A stretch of 49,768 bases of DNA from Suilimivivens sp964458255 (GCA_964458255.1 CAYWHY010000007.1:1-49768), one strand, 5' to 3'. Shown: positions 15,884-25,239, counted from the first letter of the stretch. Notes: a model not told the origin generated them from the letters alone. Program-made: numbers and translations.

Positions 15884-17401
15884 TTATCGGTTAATTTTCC
15901 CTAATGGTGCATTTCTTCGGACTTTTTTGTATCTGTCTTCTCTTCTTTCATCAACTCGTACTCTGTGTCCGTTTTCTTTTCTGTTTTCAAAATGCTTTCT
16001 GCGTCCACCATTCTTTCTCTCATCTGACGAATCTCGACTTCGTCTTCTCTCAAGTAGCATTTTTTCTTCCTTAATCTCTTCCGGCTCTTCCCCCACCTTC
16101 ATCTGCATAAAGGCTGCCGCCAAATCAAGTGCTGTAAAACCGAATTCTTCTGTTTTAGTCGCAATATCCGCTTTAAGCAACGACAAATCCTTCTGTTCCA
16201 TCACTTCCATCGCTTCCGTAAACACTTTTCCTGCTCTTGCTTTTATAATATCTTTCGTTGATGGCAATTTTCTTTCTTTAATTTTCGTATGACAAATACG
16301 TTCGATTTCTCTTATTTTGTATAGTTCCCTGCCACATACCAAAGTAAAAGAACGTCCTGCTTTTCCTGCACGCCCTGTTCTTCCGATTCGATGTACATAA
16401 TATTCTATATCTTCCGGCACATCATAATTAAACACAGCATCCACTCCGCTTACATCGATTCCTCTGGCAGCCACATCCGTTGCAATTAAAATGGCACATC
16501 TTCCGTTTCGAAATGCTCCCATAACCATATCTCTCTGACGCTGGGAAAGGTCACCGTGAAGTCCTTCTGCCTGATAACCTCTTTGTTTTAAAATCTCAGC
16601 CATCTCATCTACCATTTTTTTTGTATTACAAAAGATCAAACTTTTAACGGGTTGATAATAATCAAGTAATCTGCAAAGTGCCGCCACTTTATCTCTTTTA
16701 TTGATACGGTAATAAGCCTGCTTAATGGATGCAACCGTTATTTCTTTTGGAGTTACTTTAATATATTCTGCATCCTTTTGATAGGTATGTGTAATTTCTA
16801 AAATAGGCTTCGGCATAGTTGCTGAGAAAAGTGCCATCTGCCGTTCATCCGGCATATCCTTTAAAATCGTTTCTATATCTTCACGGAATCCCATATTAAG
16901 CATCTCATCTGCTTCATCAAGAACTATCATTTTGACATGCGTTGTCTTAATGGTGTGTCGACGCATGTGATCCATCACTCTGCCGGGAGTTCCTACAATA
17001 ATCTGCACCCCCTGACTCAATGCACGAATCTGTCTGGAAATATCCTGACCTCCGTAAATCGGAAGCACTTTTACACCATGCATAAATTTTGCGAGTTTTC
17101 TGATTTCCTCCGCCGCCTGAATTGCAAGTTCTCTGGTGGGGCAAAGAACAATCGCCTGTAACTTTTTAAGTTCGGAATCGACATTTTGAATCATGGGAAT
17201 TCCAAATGCTGCAGTCTTTCCGGTACCCGTCTGCGCCTGTCCTATAATATCTTTTCCTGCCAGCAGTACCGGAATGGCCTGTTCCTGTATCGGAGACATA
17301 GTTTCAAAGCCCATTTCTTTAACCGCTTTCAAAATCCTCGGATTTATATTCGCATCCTGATAACGCATCCCCTGCTGTACTTCTTTTATTATCTGTTCCA
17401 T
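15884..17401 (-). CDS. DEAD-box ATP-dependent RNA helicase (CshA/DeaD-like)
   Basis: RNA helicase of 505 residues for ribosome assembly or RNA turnover. Q-motif around MSPIQEQAIP (35-44), Walker A AQTGTGKT (56-63), DEAD (162-165), SAT (193-195), and HRIGRTGR (337-344) in the second RecA domain. After ~375 there is an extension ending in an Arg/Lys/Glu-rich tail (about 435-505) suited to RNA binding, as in CshA/DeaD proteins. The ATG at 17401 has AGAGGT about 8 bases upstream, lying in the end of mscS. The internal ATG at codon 12 has poorer spacing. Last gene of glgB-mscS-helicase, with 3 bp between the mscS stop and this start. Confidence 0.94.
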   Translation of the reverse strand: MEQIIKEVQQGMRYQDANINPRILKAVKEMGFETMSPIQEQAIPVLLAGKDIIGQAQTGTGKTAAFGIPMIQNVDSELKKLQAIVLCPTRELAIQAAEEIRKLAKFMHGVKVLPIYGGQDISRQIRALSQGVQIIVGTPGRVMDHMRRHTIKTTHVKMIVLDEADEMLNMGFREDIETILKDMPDERQMALFSATMPKPILEITHTYQKDAEYIKVTPKEITVASIKQAYYRINKRDKVAALCRLLDYYQPVKSLIFCNTKKMVDEMAEILKQRGYQAEGLHGDLSQRQRDMVMGAFRNGRCAILIATDVAARGIDVSGVDAVFNYDVPEDIEYYVHRIGRTGRAGKAGRSFTLVCGRELYKIREIERICHTKIKERKLPSTKDIIKARAGKVFTEAMEVMEQKDLSLLKADIATKTEEFGFTALDLAAAFMQMKVGEEPEEIKEEKMLLERRRSRDSSDERKNGGRRKHFENRKENGHRVRVDERREDRYKKVRRNAPLGKINR

Positions 17402-17404
17402 ATT

Positions 17405-18259
17405 CTACCTCTTCATTTTATCTTCTTCAATCATGCGTACATCCATCCTTTTAAAAGGAATTTCAATCCCATTATCATCAAGTGCATACTTAATGTTTTC
17501 GGTAAGACGCCATTTAACTTCCCAATACTCCTTATTTTGTACCCAGCATCTGACATTCATATTGACACCGTCTTCACCCAACGCATCAACAAAAGCCTTT
17601 ATTTCCCGCTCCTTCTGTACACTTTCTTCTTCCATCAATACCCGCGTTAAAATCTGTTTCACTTGCCTTATATCTTCTTGATAAGCAATGGTTACCGGAA
17701 TATCTATTCTTCTCGACTGACATTCTGTAAAGTTGGTTATGCTACCATTCGCAAGAGTTCCGTTAGGCAACACAATCGTCCTATTATCCGGTGTGATAAG
17801 CTCAGTATAAAATACATCTATGGACGAAACCGTTCCCTCATTTCCCAATTCATCTTTAATATAATCGCCTGTTGAAAACGGCTTTAAAATAAGCAGGAGT
17901 ACGCCACCGGCGAAATTACTGAGACTTCCCTGTACTGCTAAACCGATTGCCACACTGGCAGAACCGAGAAGAGCAATAATGCTGGCCGCATCTACACCAA
18001 TCCATGATGCTATCATAATGACAAGCAAAAAATATAATCCATACTTTGCAAAGGAATCAATAAATTTTACAGCACTTTCATCTATCCTGCTTTTAAGTAA
18101 TGTCTTTTTTAGAATTCTGCGTATCAGTTTAATTACCTGTATTCCCATAAGAAGAACAATTACAGCAAGCACAATCCGCAATCCTAAATTAAATATTTTT
18201 CCGGGCAATTCATTTAAAAATGTCTCTATAACCCCTTCATTTATTGTATCTTCGTGCAT
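17405..18259 (-). CDS. mscS: Small-conductance mechanosensitive channel, MscS family
   Basis: Pressure-relief channel of 284 residues in the cytoplasmic membrane. The N-terminus is short, followed by helices at about 18-42 and 67-86. The pore helix is rich in Gly/Ala (ALLGSASVAIGLAVQGSLSN) and leads into the beta domain (FSTGDYIKDELGNEGTV). The C-terminal mixed domain ends with a basic tail. The GTG at 18268 would overlap the ribosome site; AGGGAG lies 8 bases before the ATG at 18259, so that start is chosen. Placed 19 bp after glgB and 3 bp before the helicase, it is most likely co-transcribed with both. Confidence 0.93.
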   Translation of the reverse strand: MHEDTINEGVIETFLNELPGKIFNLGLRIVLAVIVLLMGIQVIKLIRRILKKTLLKSRIDESAVKFIDSFAKYGLYFLLVIMIASWIGVDAASIIALLGSASVAIGLAVQGSLSNFAGGVLLLILKPFSTGDYIKDELGNEGTVSSIDVFYTELITPDNRTIVLPNGTLANGSITNFTECQSRRIDIPVTIAYQEDIRQVKQILTRVLMEEESVQKEREIKAFVDALGEDGVNMNVRCWVQNKEYWEVKWRLTENIKYALDDNGIEIPFKRMDVRMIEEDKMKR

Positions 18260-18278
18260 TATCTTCACTCCCTATGCC

Positions 18279-20699
18279 TTATTCTTCTTCCAATTTTTTT
18301 ACATTTTCCAACTTTTCAGCAGCTCTTTCTTCTGCTTCTTTTGCATTTTTTATTGCTTCATCTGCTATTTTTTCAGCTTTCTCAACCTGTTTTCGGGCTT
18401 CTAATGCCTGTTCTTTTGCTATACGGGCAGTCTCCTGTGCTTCCTGTGCTTCTTTCTTGGCCGCTTCGCGGACTTTCTTTTTTTCGATTTCCTGCTTTTC
18501 CTGTTCCGTATAAGGAAAATAACAGTAAATTACAAGCGACAAGGGTGCCACTTTTACTTTAATTCCATACGCTCGTCCATCAGTTTCTTTTTCAACTATA
18601 TCTATCGTCTTTGAAGCACTTTTACTTTCTCCGCCGTAACACTTGTTGTCTGTATTTAAAATTTCCTTATACCTTCCTTCATAGGGAACACCAACCATAA
18701 GTTCCTGCTCTGTTCCCGCAAAGTTTGCCACCACAAGAAGCGTATTTTCCGGTTTATCAGCCTTTCTGATAAACGAAACTGTACATTGTTCAGAAGAAAT
18801 ACAATTAATCCATTCAAATCCTTCCGGTGTTGTATCCTTTGCATAAAGAGCCTGCTTCTCTTTATACAAAGCATTTAAATCCTTCACGAGTTTCTGAAGC
18901 CCCTTGTGCTCATCATACTGTAACAGTTCCCACTTAGTTTGCCTTGCCTCATTAAATTCCTCAAACTCTCCGATATCCTGTCCCATAAAGAGAAGTTTTT
19001 TTCCGGGATGAGTCATCATATAGCCGATGGTCAGGCGCAGATTAGCAAACTTATCACTTATGCTACCGGGCATTTTGCCTATCATGGAAGATTTACCATG
19101 TACTACTTCATCATGTGAAAATACATTTATAAAGTTTTCACTGTACTGATAAATCATGCTGAAAGTCAATTCATTCTGGTGATAGGAACGGAAATAAGGA
19201 TCATATCCTATATAAGAAAGATAATCATTCATAAATCCCATATTCCACTTAAAATCAAAACCAAGTCCATCCTCATCCGGTGCTCCCGTTACCTTCGGCC
19301 ATGCGGTGGATTCCTCTGCTATCATATACACACCCGGATTACGTTTTTTCATAATGGAATTCAGGTGCTTTAGGAATTCCACTGCATCCAAATTCTCATT
19401 ACTACCATAAATATTGGCAATCCACTCCCCGTCCTGCTTTCCGTAATCCAAATAAAGCATGGAGGCCACTGCATCCATACGAATGCCGTCTGCATGATAT
19501 TTTTCCACCCAATACAATGCATTGGCAATCAGATAATTGGAAACCTGAGGTCTTGCATAATTATAAATCAGTGTTCCCCAATGTGGATGTTCTCCCTGTC
19601 TCGGATCTAAATGTTCATACAGGCATGTTCCGTCAAACCTTGCAAGCCCATGTATATCTTTCGGAAAATGTGCAGGTACCCAGTCTAAAATCACACCGAT
19701 ACCGTTCTGATGCAAAGTATCAACAAAATACATAAAATCTTCTGCTGTACCATATCGTGCAGTAGGTGCATAATATCCAATAACCTGATATCCCCAAGAA
19801 GCATCTAGCGGATGCTCCATAACAGGCATAAGTTCTACATGAGTATACCCCATTTCTTTAACATATTCTACGATAACCGGTGCCAGTTTTCTGTAATTCA
19901 CATAACCTGCAGTATCACTGTCTCTCAAAAAAGACCCCAAATATACTTCATATATGCTGACCGGTGCATCTTTTGTCTGCTTATTACTTCTTTCCTCAAT
20001 CCATGACTTATCATTCCATTCATAAGAAAGATTCCTGACAACAGATGCCGTATCGGGACGTAGTTGCTGACCAAATGCATAGGGATCCGCTTTCAAACAA
20101 ATCACATTTCCCTTTGATTTGATTTCATATTTGTAACACTCACCGGGTAATACATCCGGAATAAAAATTTCAAAGACACCACATTTTTCATTCTTTTTCA
20201 TCTGATGGGTTCTGCCATCCCAATTATTAAAATTTCCAACAACACTGACGCGAATGGCATTCGGTGCCCATACTGCAAAAAAGGTACCCTTTACTCCCTC
20301 TACAGTCATAGGATGTGCTCCCAGTTTTTCATATACTGTATAGTGAATACCCGCGTTTAATTTATCAATATCCTTGTCTGTTAAACCTATTACATAACGA
20401 TAAGCATCCTTTTTATAAACAGGCTCTTTTTCCGGATAAAAGACTTCATATTCATAGTTTTTCGGTGTTTTGCCTCCTTTAATACACGCAAAAAAACCGG
20501 CTTCATCCACCAGTTCCATCTTCTGCTTCTTGTTACCTGCTATAATATTAACTTTAACTGCTCCCGGCCAAAACGTCTGAAAAAGAACACTTTTTCCAAC
20601 ATTATGAGGTCCTAATATCTCATGCGGATTGCTCTCCTCAGAATATATAATTCCTTCTATTCTTGGCCAGTTCATTAATTTATATAATTTATTATCCAT
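18279..20699 (-). CDS. glgB: 1,4-alpha-glucan branching enzyme with C-terminal coiled-coil tail
   Basis: Introduces alpha-1,6 branches into glycogen, cytoplasmic GH13 enzyme. Two N-terminal CBM48-like parts (WAPNAIRVSVVGNFNNWDG at ~144-162 is the second) precede the barrel. Nucleophile Asp409 lies in DGIRMDAV, the acid Glu462 in MIAEEST and the transition-state Asp530 in FSHDEVVHGKSSM. The enzyme proper ends near residue 730 (SLVIYCYFPY). Residues 731-806 form an unusual Glu/Lys/Ala-rich predicted coiled coil, which ordinary GlgB lacks. AAGGGGA precedes the ATG. First gene of the operon with mscS and the helicase; no other glycogen genes are nearby. Confidence 0.95.
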   Translation of the reverse strand: MDNKLYKLMNWPRIEGIIYSEESNPHEILGPHNVGKSVLFQTFWPGAVKVNIIAGNKKQKMELVDEAGFFACIKGGKTPKNYEYEVFYPEKEPVYKKDAYRYVIGLTDKDIDKLNAGIHYTVYEKLGAHPMTVEGVKGTFFAVWAPNAIRVSVVGNFNNWDGRTHQMKKNEKCGVFEIFIPDVLPGECYKYEIKSKGNVICLKADPYAFGQQLRPDTASVVRNLSYEWNDKSWIEERSNKQTKDAPVSIYEVYLGSFLRDSDTAGYVNYRKLAPVIVEYVKEMGYTHVELMPVMEHPLDASWGYQVIGYYAPTARYGTAEDFMYFVDTLHQNGIGVILDWVPAHFPKDIHGLARFDGTCLYEHLDPRQGEHPHWGTLIYNYARPQVSNYLIANALYWVEKYHADGIRMDAVASMLYLDYGKQDGEWIANIYGSNENLDAVEFLKHLNSIMKKRNPGVYMIAEESTAWPKVTGAPDEDGLGFDFKWNMGFMNDYLSYIGYDPYFRSYHQNELTFSMIYQYSENFINVFSHDEVVHGKSSMIGKMPGSISDKFANLRLTIGYMMTHPGKKLLFMGQDIGEFEEFNEARQTKWELLQYDEHKGLQKLVKDLNALYKEKQALYAKDTTPEGFEWINCISSEQCTVSFIRKADKPENTLLVVANFAGTEQELMVGVPYEGRYKEILNTDNKCYGGESKSASKTIDIVEKETDGRAYGIKVKVAPLSLVIYCYFPYTEQEKQEIEKKKVREAAKKEAQEAQETARIAKEQALEARKQVEKAEKIADEAIKNAKEAEERAAEKLENVKKLEEE

Positions 20700-20737
20700 A
20701 ACTTTTCTTATCCCCTTACTGATATTTACATAAAATT

Positions 20738-20766
20738 ATTTTATCAAAGATATCTATACAGCACAA
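20738..20766 (-). promoter_or_regulatory. Candidate promoter of glgB operon
   Basis: TTGTGC (20761-20766), 17-base spacer, TAAAAT (20738-20743) on the minus strand. The 113-bp gap is shared with the divergent 99-residue gene, for which no convincing promoter was read. Confidence 0.4.
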
Positions 20767-20812
20767 GCATCAAGTGTTACAATAATTTATTATAAGAAAA
20801 GGATGTGAAACT

Positions 20813-21112
20813 ATGTACGAAACCATAAAGCCGAAAGATTTTGATTTCTTAAGCGATGATGACAAAGAACTTCTTAATCGCATTACGGCCTACTCTGAGA
20901 AGGTTCTCGGCAATATTGACCCTGAAAAGGTGCGCATTTCAGAACAGATTGACAAATTAAAACCTGTCATGGAAGAAATTGCTGCAGAACGCAATATTGC
21001 GTTGGAAGATGTATTTATTAAATATATGGATCTTGCCAGTCTTGTCGCCGCAAAAAAGGATCAGCAATTCAAAGCAGATTTTAAGGATTTTGGCATTGTT
21101 GATTTTAAATAA
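20813..21112 (+). CDS. Small acidic helical protein of unknown function
   Basis: 99 residues, soluble and without a signal peptide or cysteines. The sequence is almost entirely helical in character, with charged heptad-like stretches (KELLNRITAYSEKVLG, EQIDKLKPVMEEIAAERN) and a C-terminus DFKDFGIVDFK. It is likely a real gene: AAGGATGTG lies about 6 bases before the ATG, the frame fills the gap between two minus-strand operons, and a clean terminator follows 20 bp after the stop. I do not recognise the family. It runs opposite to all its neighbours. Confidence 0.75.
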   Translation: MYETIKPKDFDFLSDDDKELLNRITAYSEKVLGNIDPEKVRISEQIDKLKPVMEEIAAERNIALEDVFIKYMDLASLVAAKKDQQFKADFKDFGIVDFK

Positions 21113-21131
21113 CAAATGCTGAGTAACACAA

Positions 21132-21163
21132 AAGGACAGCCTAATGACTGTCCTTCCTTTTTT
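21132..21163 (+). terminator. Terminator of the 99-residue gene, probably bidirectional
   Basis: AAGGACAG (21132-21139) pairs with CTGTCCTT (21148-21155) around an 8-base loop, followed by CCTTTTTT on the plus strand. On the minus strand a TTTTG tract follows, so it may also stop the convergent serA transcript, which ends at 21185. Confidence 0.85.
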
Positions 21164-21184
21164 ATCACGTTCGCACGATACAAT

Positions 21185-22348
21185 TTATTTAACACAACGC
21201 ACGCGTACAACACCGTCAATTTCACGAAGCTGAGCAACAATGTCACCAGATACTTCACTTTCTAAATCTAACATAGTATACGCCCAGTCACCCTTTGACT
21301 TATTTGTCATATCTGTAATGTTGATTCCGTTGTTTCCAAACACAGTTGTAAACTTAGAAATCATACCGGAACTGTTTTTATGGAACACTGCCACTCGACC
21401 TGCCTGTGAACAGATACCCATATCGCAATTGGGGAAGTTAACGGAATTAACAATATTACCGTTTTCGAGATAATTCTTTAATTCCTTAACTGCCATAACA
21501 GCACAGTTATCTTCCGATTCTTCCGTAGATGCTCCAAGGTGAGGGATTACAATGCATCCATCTTTTCCGGCTGTTGTTGTGTTCGGAAAATCGGTTACAT
21601 ACTTACGAATCTTACCGGAGGCAATGCCGTCTAATACATCTTCTTCATTTGCAAGAACATCTCTTGCAAAATTTAAGATAATGACACCGTCCTTCATTAA
21701 TGAAATGGCATCCGCATTAATCATATCCTTTGTGGTGGGAAGTGCAGGAACATGAATAGTAACAAAATCACATTCCTCATAAATTTCTTCCACATTAAGA
21801 ACATGTTTAACGGATCTGCTTAAGTTCCATGCTGCATCAACAGATACATAGGGGTCATAGCCATATACATCCATTCCCAAATGAATCGCTGCGTTAGCTA
21901 CTTTAACACCGATAGCACCAAGTCCAATGACACCTAACTTTTTGCCCTGAATTTCGGTACCTGCAAATTTCTTTTTTTCTTTTTCAGCAGTCTTGGAAAT
22001 ATTTTCATCTTCCTGTGCTGATTTAACCCATTCTATACCGCCAACAACATCACGTGCTGCTAAAAGCATGCCGGCAAGTACAAGTTCTTTCACACCATTT
22101 GCATTAGCCCCCGGTGTATTGAACACCACAATACCCTTTTCTGCACATGCTTCAAGAGGAATATTATTAACTCCCGCGCCTGCTCTTGCAACAGCTAAAA
22201 GATTGTCACTAAATTCCATCTCATGCATGGATGCACTACGAACCAAAATGCCCTGTGCTTCATTTACATCTTCTGTTCTTTTATAATCATCAGTAAATCT
22301 TTGAAGACCAATATTAGCAATCGGATTTAAACAATGATATTTATACAT
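21185..22348 (-). CDS. serA: D-3-phosphoglycerate dehydrogenase, short ACT-containing form
   Basis: First step of serine synthesis: oxidises 3-phosphoglycerate to phosphohydroxypyruvate with NAD. 387 residues. The NAD motif GLGAIG is at 142-147, catalytic Arg229 in NFARD and His270 in PHLGAST. The C-terminal ~75 residues are an ACT domain (ITDMTNKSKGDWAYTMLDLE region). The loop between Arg229 and His270 reads TDFPNTTTAG and is about 11 residues shorter than in E. coli, so the usual catalytic Glu in DVFxxEP is not visible. Start chosen at 22348 with AGAGGTG upstream; the longer frame to 22369 overlaps serC. Directly follows serC. Confidence 0.94.
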   Translation of the reverse strand: MYKYHCLNPIANIGLQRFTDDYKRTEDVNEAQGILVRSASMHEMEFSDNLLAVARAGAGVNNIPLEACAEKGIVVFNTPGANANGVKELVLAGMLLAARDVVGGIEWVKSAQEDENISKTAEKEKKKFAGTEIQGKKLGVIGLGAIGVKVANAAIHLGMDVYGYDPYVSVDAAWNLSRSVKHVLNVEEIYEECDFVTIHVPALPTTKDMINADAISLMKDGVIILNFARDVLANEEDVLDGIASGKIRKYVTDFPNTTTAGKDGCIVIPHLGASTEESEDNCAVMAVKELKNYLENGNIVNSVNFPNCDMGICSQAGRVAVFHKNSSGMISKFTTVFGNNGINITDMTNKSKGDWAYTMLDLESEVSGDIVAQLREIDGVVRVRCVK

Positions 22349-22368
22349 ATTTTTCACCTCTTTAAACA

Positions 22369-23451
22369 TTACAGATTTTCTTCTTCAAATTTCTTCATGA
22401 ATTCCACTAATTTTTTTACACCTTCTATAGGCATTGCATTGTAAATGCTGGCACGCATACCACCTACACTTCTGTGACCTTTTAAGTTTTCAAAACCGGC
22501 TGTTTTTGCTTCTTTTACAAACTTAGCATCTAACGCTTCATCACCTGTTATGAAAGGAACATTCATAAGTGAACGGTCTTCTTTTCTGACGGTTCCCTTA
22601 AAGAGTTTGCTCTCATCCAAAAAATCATAAAGAATTTTTGCTTTCTTTTCATTATATTCTTTGATTGCTGCAAGACCGCCCTGTTTTTTAAGCCATTTAA
22701 ATACTTTCCCACAAATATAAATGCCGTATGCAGGAGGTGTATTGTACATGGATTCTGCATCTGCATGAATCTTATATTTTAACATGGTAGGTGTACCGGG
22801 AAGTGTATCTTCTGTAATCAAATCTTCTCTGATAATTACAATAACCACTCCTGCAGGTCCGATGTTTTTCTGAACACCACCATAGATAACACCATATTTT
22901 GTTACATCCACAGGTTCTGATAAAAAGCAGGATGAAACGTCGGAAACGAGAAGATGTCCCTTTGTATTGGGAAGCTCTTTAAACTTAGTTCCGTAAATTG
23001 TATTATTTTCACATATGTATACATAATCAGCATCTTCAGGAATATCAAGATCTGAACAATCAGGAATATATGAGAATGTTTTATCTGCGGAAGAAGCAAC
23101 TTCTACTGCATCACCATATATTTTAGCTTCCTGATAAGCTTTCTTAGCCCACTGTCCTGTTACAATATAAGCTGCCTTTTTATTTTTCATCAGATTCATG
23201 GGAATCATAGCAAACTGCTGACTTGCACCGCCCTGTAAGAACAACACTTTATAATTATCAGGAATATTCATCAAATCCCGAAGGTCAGCTTCTGCCTCCT
23301 TGATAATGTCATCATATGCTTTGGACCGATGACTCATTTCCATAACGGACATTCCTGTTCCTTTATAATCTAACATTTCATCTGCAGCTTCTTTTAATAC
23401 TTCTTCAGGCAAAACTGCGGGGCCTGCTGAAAAGTTATAAACTCTGGACAC
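22369..23451 (-). CDS. serC: Phosphoserine aminotransferase
   Basis: PLP enzyme converting phosphohydroxypyruvate and glutamate to phosphoserine, second step of serine synthesis. The 360 residues are family length. The N-terminus NFSAGPAVLPEEVL is diagnostic, and PLP Lys195 lies in YGGVQKNIGPAG. The start codon is GTG at 23451, preceded by a strong AGGAGG 8 bases upstream. serA follows after 20 bp and the pair has its own promoter (23495-23523). serB is not in the window. Confidence 0.96.
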   Translation of the reverse strand: MSRVYNFSAGPAVLPEEVLKEAADEMLDYKGTGMSVMEMSHRSKAYDDIIKEAEADLRDLMNIPDNYKVLFLQGGASQQFAMIPMNLMKNKKAAYIVTGQWAKKAYQEAKIYGDAVEVASSADKTFSYIPDCSDLDIPEDADYVYICENNTIYGTKFKELPNTKGHLLVSDVSSCFLSEPVDVTKYGVIYGGVQKNIGPAGVVIVIIREDLITEDTLPGTPTMLKYKIHADAESMYNTPPAYGIYICGKVFKWLKKQGGLAAIKEYNEKKAKILYDFLDESKLFKGTVRKEDRSLMNVPFITGDEALDAKFVKEAKTAGFENLKGHRSVGGMRASIYNAMPIEGVKKLVEFMKKFEEENL

Positions 23452-23494
23452 TTTCTTTCTCCTCCTGGTGGAAAATTTTAAAATAACTTTTTAC

Positions 23495-23523
23495 ATTGTA
23501 AACCGATTTATCACTTTAGTCAA
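23495..23523 (-). promoter_or_regulatory. Predicted promoter of serC-serA
   Basis: TTGACT (23518-23523), 17-base spacer, TACAAT (23495-23500) on the minus strand, with a leader of about 37 bases containing AGGAGG. It lies within 50 bp of the ilvB stop. I see no strong terminator for ilvB there. Confidence 0.65.
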
Positions 23524-23545
23524 CTGCTTTGTTAAACCGTTTTAT

Positions 23546-25225
23546 CTACTGCTTTCCTGCCAAATCCTTTGCATCAAACACTTCACTGATAGGTGCACCG
23601 GCGGGTACCATCGGGAATACCTTGTCATCTTCCGGAATGACACACTCAATAAGAACAGGCTTCTTTAAAGAAATTGCTGTTTTAATAGCATCCCCCACCT
23701 CTTCCTTTCTGGTAACTCGGATAGCTTCACAGCCAAGTCCTTTTGCCACCATGCAGAAGTCTACAAAATCATTTAATACAGTCTGTGAATAACGTTTTTC
23801 ATAGAAAAGAGTCTGCCACTGTCTTACCATACCAAGCACATGGTTATTAATCACTACCTGAATAATCGGAATCTGATAACGGCTCGCAGTAGCCAGTTCA
23901 TTCATATTCATACGGAAACAACCGTCACCTGCTATATTGATACAAATCTTATCGGGCTGACCCATTTTAGCACCGATACAAGCACCAAGACCATATCCCA
24001 TGGTTCCTAAGCCGCCTGAGGATAAAAATGTTCTGGGCTCTGAATATTTATAGTACTGTGCCGCCCACATCTGATGCTGTCCCACATCCGTTGTGATAAT
24101 CGCTTTTCCTTCTGTCAATCTATCAATTTCTTCCATTATATAAGGACAGGATAAAGCATCTTTATCATAGGTAAGCGGATATTTTTCTTTTAATTCTTTT
24201 ATATATTTAATCCACTCGGAATGATTCTGCTTCGGGAGTTCCTTATTGATTTTCGTTAATATTTCTTTCAAATCACCAACGATATGGGCATCTGTGCGAA
24301 TATTCTTGTTAATTTCCGCTGCATCAATATCGATATGTAAAATTTTGGCACCTTGCGCAAATTTAGCCGCATTACCAACAACACGGTCTGAGAATCTTGC
24401 ACCGAGGGCAACTAAAAGGTCACAATCACTGACACCTAAATTGGATGTTTTGGTTCCGTGCATACCAATCATTCCCGTATATGCTTCACTGTGTCCGTCC
24501 ATAACCCCTTTTCCCATTAAGGTATCACAAACAGGAGCGTCCAAAAGCTCTGCTAAGTCTCTTACTTCTTCTGCAGCACCTGAAATAACGGCACCGCCGC
24601 CCACATAAATGTAGGGTTTCTTAGACGCTTTCATAAGTTCAACTGCTATACTGATATCTTCCTGTGAATACTTACATGACATTTCCTTTTCTTTGGGGGT
24701 CGTCGGGTAATATTCGCATTTGTTGGCCGTTACGTCTTTGGTAATATCCACCAATACCGGACCCGGACGACCACTTTTTGCTATTTCAAAAGCCTTTCGC
24801 AATGTATCAGCTAATATATTTACATCTTTTACGATATATCCGTGCTTGGTAATCGGCATGGTAACACCGGCAATATCAACTTCCTGGAAGGAATCCTTTC
24901 CAAGCAAAGGTAAATTAACATTACAGGTAATAGCAACCATCGGAACAGAATCCATATAAGCTGTTGCAATTCCTGTTACAAGGTTCGTCGCACCCGGACC
25001 ACTGGTTGCAAGACAAACACCTACTTTTCCGGTAGCACGTGCATAACCGTCTGCTGCATGCGCCGCCCCCTGTTCATGAGACGTTAAAATATGCTTAATT
25101 TCGTCACTGTGCTTGTATAAAGCATCATATACATTTAATATAGTTCCGCCGGGATAACCAAAAACGGTATCTACTTTCTGCTCTTTCAAACATTCTACAA
25201 CAATTTCCGCACCTGTCAGCTGCAT
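23546..25225 (-). CDS. ilvB: Acetolactate synthase, catalytic (large) subunit
   Basis: ThDP/FAD enzyme making acetolactate or acetohydroxybutyrate for valine, leucine and isoleucine. 559 residues. Catalytic Glu51 is in TSHEQGAAHAADGYARATG, the central FAD/DHS-like domain runs about 190-330, and the ThDP motif GDG...NN spans 433-461. GGAGGAAA precedes the ATG. It is the last gene of leuB - membrane protein - ilvD - ilvB, 14 bp after ilvD. No regulatory small subunit (ilvN/ilvH) is adjacent, so either it is encoded elsewhere or feedback control differs. The anabolic type is favoured by context over the catabolic AlsS. Confidence 0.95.
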   Translation of the reverse strand: MQLTGAEIVVECLKEQKVDTVFGYPGGTILNVYDALYKHSDEIKHILTSHEQGAAHAADGYARATGKVGVCLATSGPGATNLVTGIATAYMDSVPMVAITCNVNLPLLGKDSFQEVDIAGVTMPITKHGYIVKDVNILADTLRKAFEIAKSGRPGPVLVDITKDVTANKCEYYPTTPKEKEMSCKYSQEDISIAVELMKASKKPYIYVGGGAVISGAAEEVRDLAELLDAPVCDTLMGKGVMDGHSEAYTGMIGMHGTKTSNLGVSDCDLLVALGARFSDRVVGNAAKFAQGAKILHIDIDAAEINKNIRTDAHIVGDLKEILTKINKELPKQNHSEWIKYIKELKEKYPLTYDKDALSCPYIMEEIDRLTEGKAIITTDVGQHQMWAAQYYKYSEPRTFLSSGGLGTMGYGLGACIGAKMGQPDKICINIAGDGCFRMNMNELATASRYQIPIIQVVINNHVLGMVRQWQTLFYEKRYSQTVLNDFVDFCMVAKGLGCEAIRVTRKEEVGDAIKTAISLKKPVLIECVIPEDDKVFPMVPAGAPISEVFDAKDLAGKQ

Positions 25226-25239
25226 AAATATTTCCTCCG

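Noticed and set aside
15864..15887. Direct repeat of AAATCCGTTAT, two copies
   Set aside because: Only 11 bases, in an A/T-rich gap and overlapping a stop codon. No sign of an element or attachment site.
18254..18562. Plus-strand frames rich in Leu, Phe and Ser opposite the glgB tail
   Set aside because: They are the complement of the Glu/Lys/Ala coiled-coil codons and only mimic a membrane protein.
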